Shown: positions 1 through 10,862 of the stretch, piece after piece | Numbering within the stretch: the first letter of the stretch is position 1 | How the letters are laid out: each line of letters opens with the position of its first letter | NCBI GenBank assembly: GCA_937928035.1 | Contig: CALFWA010000308.1 | Location: 1-10,862 of the forward strand | DNA from: an uncultured Caldilinea sp. | GTDB taxonomy: Bacteria; Chloroflexota; Anaerolineae; Caldilineales; Caldilineaceae | DNA length: 10,862 nucleotides | Direction of reading: 5' to 3' | Notes under the pieces: generated by a model | The model's database searches: none | Told to the model about the DNA's origin: nothing | What the model saw: only the letters and a program-made list of their open reading frames with translations | Position numbers and translations under genes: made by a program

Positions 1-469
<469 letters not shown>

Positions 470-550
470 TCCCTTCAGGACAAAGTTCACTCAACGAATT
501 ACACGTTTCCTTGCTGCAATCCACCATGCCGATGCGGCGCCTTGACTTAT

Positions 551-2530
<1,980 letters not shown>

Positions 2531-2568
2531 GGCGTTCAACCTTGAGAACTTGAGAAATAGAGAAGGGC

Positions 2569-4398
<1,830 letters not shown>

Positions 4399-4415
4399 AT
4401 AGGATTCTCCTCGAA

Positions 4416-4973
4416 TCAGGCCGGCTGCAGTTGGCGCAGCGCCTCCAGGGATTCAATCTCATCTCGTTGCGTAGACGATGGCGTTGCTTGCCGAGCGGCG
4501 TAGGTGCGAAAGGTGTCCTTCGCCTGTTTGGCGCGCAGCTTGTCGAGCGCATAGAGCAGCGCCTCGGGGCGCGGAGGGCAACCCGGCACGTACACATCGA
4601 CCGGAATGATCTTGTCCACGCCTTGGATGATGGCGTAGTTGTTGAAAGGGCCGCCGGCGCTGGCGCAGATGCCCATGGCGATCACCCATTTGGGGTCGGA
4701 CATCTGATCGTAGAGACGCTTGATGACCGGTGCCATCTTGTTGCTGACGCGGCCGGAGACGATCATCAAGTCCGCCTGGCGCGGGCTGGCGCGGAACAGC
4801 TCGGAGCCGTAGCGAGAGATGTCGTGCCGGGCGGTGCCGGTGGCAATCATCTCGATTGCGCAGCAGGCCAAGCCAAAGAGCAACGGCCATGTGCTGTTTT
4901 CACGGCTCCAGTTGACCAACGCTTCTAGCTGCGTGGTGATAATGCCTTCGGGCAGTTTTTCTTCAAGACCCAT
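4416..4973 (-). CDS. nuoB: NADH-quinone oxidoreductase subunit B (cluster N2 subunit)
   Basis: NuoB carries the terminal [4Fe-4S] cluster N2, which reduces quinone at the NuoB/NuoD/NuoH interface. The 185-residue protein has the family's four ligands: the tandem pair C37-C38 in LACCAIEM, C103 in GICASAGG, and C132 in VPGCPPRPEALL. The SGRVSNKMAPV segment (73-83) is also typical. Homologues are about 160-220 residues, so the length is normal; roughly 35 C-terminal residues after the core are polar and variable. The ATG at 4973 has a strong AAGGAG ribosome site (plus-strand 4979-4984) that overlaps the nuoA stop codon at 4983-4985, suggesting tight coupling of nuoA and nuoB translation. It is the only nuoB in the window, so it would have to serve whichever NuoA is assembled. 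Confidence 0.98.
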   Translation of the reverse strand: MGLEEKLPEGIITTQLEALVNWSRENSTWPLLFGLACCAIEMIATGTARHDISRYGSELFRASPRQADLMIVSGRVSNKMAPVIKRLYDQMSDPKWVIAMGICASAGGPFNNYAIIQGVDKIIPVDVYVPGCPPRPEALLYALDKLRAKQAKDTFRTYAARQATPSSTQRDEIESLEALRQLQPA

Positions 4974-4982
4974 AATAACTCC

Positions 4983-5354
<372 letters not shown>

Positions 5355-5461
5355 TGGATGCAATCCTTAATCGGTGCGTTGATCTGGCTTGACGAACAAC
5401 TTGCTAGATATACGCTTTTGCGCTATGCAGATTTTGCGCAGTGCAGACAGCGCCTCATACA

Positions 5462-5490
5462 ACAATCCTGATTTGCAACACATGCGTCAA
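5462..5490 (-). promoter_or_regulatory. Candidate promoter for the leftward operon (nuoA-B-CD-EF-G)
   Basis: Read on the minus strand, TTGACG (plus 5485-5490, five of six to the -35 consensus) is followed after exactly 17 bp by GATTGT (plus 5462-5467, three of six to the -10 consensus). Transcription would start near 5455, giving a leader of about 100 nt to the nuoA ATG at 5354. The weak -10 makes this tentative. Confidence 0.25.
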
Positions 5491-5551
5491 GCATCTCCGG
5501 GCGCGCCTTGACCAGATTGACGTTCGACGCAGAGATGCAGGCAAGTCATGA

Positions 5552-5646
5552 ACATACTGAAGTTATACAATGCATTGAAACCCAACGACACATTGAAGTG
5601 AAACATTGAAAGTTAAACATTGAAGTTAAACATTGAAGTTAAACAC
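5552..5646. repeat. Tandem array of a 13-bp unit, ACATTGAAGTTAA
   Basis: The core at 5590-5646 has four consecutive copies: 5590-5602 (one G for T), 5603-5616 (one extra A), 5617-5629 and 5630-5642 (both exact), then a partial copy at 5643-5646. Looser relatives occur upstream at 5552-5566 (ACATACTGAAGTTAT) and 5572-5585 (GCATTGAAACCCAA), so the array seems to decay leftward. It lies in the middle of the divergent control region. It may be a slippage-prone repeat or a cluster of binding sites for one regulator; sequence alone cannot decide. Confidence 0.85.
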
Positions 5647-5684
5647 GGTAAATCGCAAATGCGTGAAAAGTTTAACATGACGCA

Positions 5685-5713
5685 TTGGTTGGTGTCAACT
5701 ATACACGTATCTT
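5685..5713 (+). promoter_or_regulatory. Candidate promoter for the rightward operon, adjacent to the Rex-like site
   Basis: TTGGTT (5685-5690) and TATCTT (5708-5713) are separated by 17 bp; they match the sigma-70-type boxes at three and four of six positions. The predicted start would fall inside the Rex-like site at 5715-5732, the usual geometry for a repressor. The 5' leader to the nuoA2 ATG would be about 325 nt, long for this locus. Weak evidence. Confidence 0.2.
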
Positions 5714-5714
5714 C

Positions 5715-5732
5715 TTGTGAAACGTTGCACGA
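5715..5732. promoter_or_regulatory. Candidate Rex (NADH/NAD+ redox repressor) operator
   Basis: TTGTGAA-ACGT-TGCACGA matches 12 of the 14 defined bases of the commonly described Rex operator TTGTGAA-N4-TTCACAA, with the right 4-bp spacer. Rex is known in several bacterial phyla to repress respiratory genes when NAD+ is high relative to NADH, so a site upstream of an NADH dehydrogenase operon makes sense. The right half-site is the imperfect one. Overlapping it, AACGTTG occurs twice with an 11-bp period (5721-5727 and 5732-5738), which could instead be a direct-repeat site for another factor. Confidence 0.35.
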
Positions 5733-5738
5733 ACGTTG

Positions 5739-5748
5739 TTACCGGTAA
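5739..5748. promoter_or_regulatory. Perfect 10-bp palindrome TTACCGGTAA
   Basis: TTACCGGTAA is its own reverse complement and lies 6 bp past the Rex-like site. Short perfect palindromes in control regions often bind dimeric regulators, but a 10-bp palindrome can also occur by chance. Confidence 0.3.
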
Positions 5749-5792
5749 AGATAAACGCAACTTGTCGGTGAAATTCGGCGTCGAGCGGCCTC

Positions 5793-5822
5793 TTGTTGAT
5801 GCAGAGAGGTTTATGTTACAAT
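5793..5822 (+). promoter_or_regulatory. Candidate extended -10 promoter for the rightward operon
   Basis: TACAAT (5817-5822) is one base from the -10 consensus and is preceded by TG one base upstream (TGTTACAAT), an extended -10 element. Possible -35 boxes are TTGTTG (5793-5798, 18-bp spacing) or TTGATG (5796-5801, 15-bp spacing). Transcription would start near 5829, about 60 bp past the palindrome, with a leader of about 217 nt. This is the best -10 I see in the region. Confidence 0.35.
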
Positions 5823-5956
5823 CGAAGCGTCCACCTCATGAATCCGTTCGCCACATCCATAGGGGTTGGAACGCAGCGTCTGAATCGCCTGATGAACAAC
5901 AAGACGAGCAATAAATAAAGAACGTGCTCAAAATACGCATTCAACGCGCTGAAATT

Positions 5957-5986
5957 TTCCTGATCGTTTCAGGTCTGTGCTAACAT
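5957..5986 (+). promoter_or_regulatory. Candidate proximal promoter with internal CCTGA/TCAGG palindrome
   Basis: TAACAT (5981-5986) is preceded by TG one base upstream (TGCTAACAT, extended -10), with a poor -35 (TTCCTG, 5957-5962) at 18 bp. Between the boxes lies CCTGA-N5-TCAGG (5959-5973), an inverted repeat placed where an operator would block the polymerase. The start would be near 5993, giving a short leader to the nuoA2 ATG at 6046. Confidence 0.25.
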
Positions 5987-6030
5987 TCGTGCGATTTGTT
6001 ATTTTCTACACAATCCTGTTGCAGGCATAC

Positions 6031-6037
6031 AGGAGGA
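6031..6037 (+). promoter_or_regulatory. Ribosome binding site fixing the nuoA2 start
   Basis: AGGAGGA lies 8 nt before the ATG at 6046 and nearly matches the anti-Shine-Dalgarno consensus. It excludes the longer in-frame reading that would start at GTG 5977 and would place this site inside the coding sequence. Confidence 0.85.
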
Positions 6038-6045
6038 GTGTCTTC

Positions 6046-6402
6046 ATGCTCAGTCAATGGGGATTCGTCCTGATTCTCAGTGCAATTGCCGTGATCATTC
6101 CGGTAGCCGCCATTGTGTTGGGGCATTTCCTGGGGCCTCGACGCCCGGATCCGGTCAAGACGGATGTGTACGAGTCTGGCGTTGAGACGATCGGGGACAC
6201 CTGGGTTCAGTTTCGAGCGCAATACTACCTCATCGGTTTGATCTTCTTGATCTTCGATGTGGAGGTGATTTTCCTGTTCCCGATCGCAGTGGCGTACGCC
6301 GATCTTTCTTTCTTTTCGGTCATTGCGGCAGTCACCTTTGTGATCATTTTGTTGTTGGGCCTATTTCTGGAATGGCGCAAAGGCGCGCTGGAATGGACGT
6401 AA
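6046..6402 (+). CDS. nuoA: NADH-quinone oxidoreductase subunit A, copy 2 (divergent paralogue)
   Basis: A second NuoA of 118 residues with three predicted helices (about 7-29, 60-81, 88-108). The core YESG (42-45), YYLIGLIFLIFDVEVIFLFP (60-79, with acidic D71 and E73) and EWRKGALEW match the family. Compared by eye with copy 1, roughly a third of positions are identical. The segment before helix 2 is of another type: VQFRAQYYLI here against FPVKYYLV in copy 1, and VETIGDTWVQF here against IIPFHDARRPF there; the TWVQF form recalls cyanobacterial NdhC. This suggests different origins rather than a recent duplication. The start is set by the strong AGGAGGA site. It leads the rightward operon, 35 bp before nuoH, so it is the natural partner of the NuoH/J/K/L set in this window. 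Confidence 0.95.
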   Translation: MLSQWGFVLILSAIAVIIPVAAIVLGHFLGPRRPDPVKTDVYESGVETIGDTWVQFRAQYYLIGLIFLIFDVEVIFLFPIAVAYADLSFFSVIAAVTFVIILLLGLFLEWRKGALEWT

Positions 6403-6437
6403 TCGCCTGAGCCGACGCTCGACGTGGAGGATCTTGT

Positions 6438-7670
<1,233 letters not shown>

Positions 7671-7686
7671 AGGGAGAGATCTGAAG

Positions 7687-8211
7687 ATGCCGGAATTGCC
7701 TTTTCCGTTGCCGACCGTGCAACAGGTGATTTTTTCCATGGTCGCCGCCCTCACCGTTTTTGGTGCGTTGGTCGTCGTGCTTGCCCCCAATCTATTCCAC
7801 AGCGCACTCGGGTTGGTGGCGGCCTTTTTTGGAGTGGCCAGCGTGTACATCATCGCCGAGGCTGAATTTATCGGCGTCAGCCAGGTGCTGATTTACGTCG
7901 GCGCCATCTCGACCTTGATCACGTTCGCCATTATGTTGACGCGCGGCATGATGTTCGGCGCAACTTCGCCGCGCAATCGCCAGTGGGGCACGGCGGCGAT
8001 CATCACCAGTCTCACCTTCTTGGTGTTGGTGGCCATTGTCTCTAGCGTTCCATGGCCTGCGGTGGGAGAACCTATTTCGCAAGGTCACGAAATTATCGCG
8101 GGGTTAGGTCGCGCCTTTGTCAACGAGTACGTCATTCCATTTCTGTTGCTGGCGATGCTATTGTTGGTAGCATTGGCCGGCGCCATTGTGCTCGCCCGCG
8201 ATTACAAGTAA
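7687..8211 (+). CDS. nuoJ: NADH-quinone oxidoreductase subunit J
   Basis: NuoJ is a membrane subunit of about five helices; its third helix undergoes the pi-bulge change thought to link the quinone chamber to the proton path through NuoK. This 174-residue protein carries the diagnostic stretch NLFHSALGLVAAFFGVASVY, then EAEFIGVSQVLIYVGAISTL and a final helix ending in GAIVLARDYK. Length is normal. The ATG at 7687 is preceded by AGGGAG (7671-7676) 10 nt upstream, just past the nuoH stop. A GTG at 7663 in the same frame would overlap the nuoH end and lacks its own ribosome site, so it is rejected. It follows nuoH by 16 bp and precedes nuoK by 69 bp. Confidence 0.96.
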   Translation: MPELPFPLPTVQQVIFSMVAALTVFGALVVVLAPNLFHSALGLVAAFFGVASVYIIAEAEFIGVSQVLIYVGAISTLITFAIMLTRGMMFGATSPRNRQWGTAAIITSLTFLVLVAIVSSVPWPAVGEPISQGHEIIAGLGRAFVNEYVIPFLLLAMLLLVALAGAIVLARDYK

Positions 8212-8280
8212 GCGACGCAGAGAAATGATCGTTGAGGCGAAACTCCTACATTTGCGAGCAGTCGATAAGAGGCGGCGAAC

Positions 8281-8595
8281 ATGGTTCCTCTAACCTGGTA
8301 TCTGATTCTGGCGGCGTTTGTGTTCAGCTGTGGGTTGTTTGCAGCGTTGGGGCGGCGCAACGCCATCGCAGTTTTGATGGGCATTGAGCTGATGTTGAAT
8401 GCAGCCAACATCAATTTGATCGCCTTCTGGCGCTATGGCGCAGCTCCTGCCCAGAATCTGGACGGGCAAATTTTTGCATTGTTTGTCATCGCTGTGGCGG
8501 CCGCCGAGGTCGCCGTAGGGCTGGCTCTGGTGATTTCGGTCTATCGAAATCGCCGCACGGTCAATCTGGACGATCTAGATTTGCTGAAGGGGTGA
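8281..8595 (+). CDS. nuoK: NADH-quinone oxidoreductase subunit K
   Basis: NuoK is a three-helix Mrp-related subunit (MnhC/MrpC type) forming part of the first proton channel. The 104-residue protein has the motif MGIELMLNAANINLIAF, whose glutamate corresponds to the conserved intramembrane Glu of helix 2, and AAAEVAVGLALVISVYR, with the second conserved Glu in helix 3. Both are needed for pumping in studied homologues, so this subunit looks functional. AAGAGG (8267-8272) is 8 nt before the ATG at 8281. The C-terminal tail (VNLDDLDLLKG) is acidic and typical. The next gene is not nuoL but a small TPR-membrane protein. Confidence 0.97.
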   Translation: MVPLTWYLILAAFVFSCGLFAALGRRNAIAVLMGIELMLNAANINLIAFWRYGAAPAQNLDGQIFALFVIAVAAAEVAVGLALVISVYRNRRTVNLDDLDLLKG

Positions 8596-8680
8596 AGCTG
8601 GCTGCGTCTTGTGCAATGTGGGAGGAAGAGTCTCTAAAAGCGCCAAATGACCGACAGACTCTATCCTTTGAAACAGCGTC

Positions 8681-9043
8681 ATGCCTAGTCAGAAACTCAC
8701 GGGCACATTAGAAGAACAGTGTGAATTTCTGTATAACCTGGCTTTGGAGAAGATGAGCCAGGGGAATTACACGGGTGCGATTCATGCGCTCAAAGAGATT
8801 GTGAAATACAAGCCGGACTACCGGGATGCAGCGCAACTGCTGGCCAAAGCGAAGCAGCGCAAATCGGAGCAGACATTTCTGTTGTTAATGGCTGTGTTCG
8901 GCGCTACGGTGATGGTGGCGATCGGTGGAGCGATCGGTGTGCCGAACGATTTGATTTTTTTGGTTTTCGTCATCATCGGCGCATTGATCGGATACGCCGT
9001 CGGCAACCTGATTCGCAGTTTTCGATATCAGCGACCATCCTGA
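8681..9043 (+). CDS. Small TPR plus two-membrane-helix protein of unknown function inside the nuo operon
   Basis: I do not recognise this as a known complex I subunit. The 120-residue protein has an N-terminal helical-hairpin region (about 13-59) with the spacing of a tetratricopeptide repeat (NLALEKMSQGNYTGAIHALK, then YKPDYRDAAQLLAKA). A basic linker (KAKQRKSEQ, 56-64) precedes two predicted membrane helices, about 65-86 and 91-111, both rich in small residues (GATVMVAIGGAIG, IIGALIGYAVGNL), and a short basic tail. No signal peptide is apparent; the basic linker suggests a cytoplasmic TPR domain. It sits in the same orientation between nuoK (85 bp away) and nuoL (52 bp). An in-frame stop just upstream (8669-8671) fixes the start at or after 8681, but no strong ribosome site precedes it. 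A membrane-tethered scaffold for complex I assembly is an inference from position only; an unrelated passenger is possible. Confidence 0.75.
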   Translation: MPSQKLTGTLEEQCEFLYNLALEKMSQGNYTGAIHALKEIVKYKPDYRDAAQLLAKAKQRKSEQTFLLLMAVFGATVMVAIGGAIGVPNDLIFLVFVIIGALIGYAVGNLIRSFRYQRPS

Positions 9044-9095
9044 GCCAATCGAACTCATTCTGTCAATGGGTCGTAGAGCAAAACGAGGGTAAGCA

Positions 9096-10862
<1,767 letters not shown>

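Larger units (their letters stand above)
5355..6045. other. Divergent intergenic region between the two nuo operons, no convincing gene
   Basis: About 690 bp separate the two nuoA starts, far more than needed for two promoters in an otherwise compact locus. No reading frame here has both a ribosome site and a recognisable product. It contains the tandem repeat array (5552-5646), an inverted pair ATGCGTCA/TGACGCAT flanking the array (5482-5489 and 5678-5685), a Rex-like site (5715-5732), a perfect palindrome (5739-5748) and candidate promoters listed separately. The composition is visibly more AT-rich than the flanking genes. I infer a shared control region for both operons. Confidence 0.7.

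Noticed and set aside
5552..5646. Repeat array considered as a CRISPR array
   Set aside because: Units are 13 bp and directly adjacent, without spacers, and no cas-like gene is present.
5717..5914. 65-codon frame in the divergent intergenic region
   Set aside because: It begins at a GTG inside the Rex-like site, has no ribosome site and no recognisable domain; the region is better explained as regulatory.
5977..6045. Upstream extension of nuoA2 to a GTG at 5977
   Set aside because: It would place the strong AGGAGGA site inside the gene and add residues not seen in NuoA; the ATG at 6046 is far better.
8627..8662. Inverted repeat AGAGTCT/AGACTCT between nuoK and the TPR gene, considered as a terminator
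   Set aside because: Only 7 bp of stem with a 22-nt loop and no T-run after it; too weak to end transcription, and genes continue in the same direction.

Overview
The window is an almost uninterrupted block of genes for respiratory complex I (NADH:quinone oxidoreductase, Nuo/NDH-1), arranged as two divergent operons around an intergenic region of about 690 bp. The proteins are clearly bacterial. Fused NuoC-NuoD, fused NuoE-NuoF, a GC content above 50% and the general character of the proteins make a Chloroflexota (Anaerolineae-like) source my best guess. That is an inference from protein style, not something the sequence proves.

Left half, minus strand, read from 5354 down to 1: nuoA (copy 1), nuoB, nuoCD (fused), nuoEF (fused) and nuoG (its first 151 codons, running off the left edge). 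These encode the peripheral NADH-oxidising and quinone-reducing modules plus one small membrane subunit. The visible subunits carry recognisable ligands for clusters N1a, N1b, N2, N3 and N5 and an FMN/NADH-binding NuoF domain. Spacing is tight (9-38 bp), except for 95 bp before nuoG.

Centre, 5355-6045: no convincing gene. It holds a tandem array of a 13-bp unit (ACATTGAAGTTAA), an 18-bp site resembling the operator of the NADH/NAD+-sensing repressor Rex, a perfect palindrome TTACCGGTAA, and candidate promoters in both directions.

Right half, plus strand, 6046-10862: a second nuoA paralogue, nuoH, nuoJ, nuoK, a small unrecognised TPR plus two-membrane-helix protein, and nuoL (589 codons, running off the right edge). 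These are the proton-pumping membrane-arm subunits. nuoI, which normally lies between nuoH and nuoJ, is absent from the window, and nuoM and nuoN are not reached.

Together the two operons would supply most of one NADH-linked complex I: electrons enter at NuoEF (FMN), pass through NuoG and (missing here) NuoI to NuoB and quinone at NuoCD/NuoH, and drive proton translocation in NuoA/H/J/K/L. The points that stand out are two divergent NuoA types at the split, the absence of nuoI, the NuoE-NuoF fusion, a TPR-membrane protein embedded among pump genes, a histidine-rich insertion in NuoL, and a structured regulatory region that could couple both operons to redox state.
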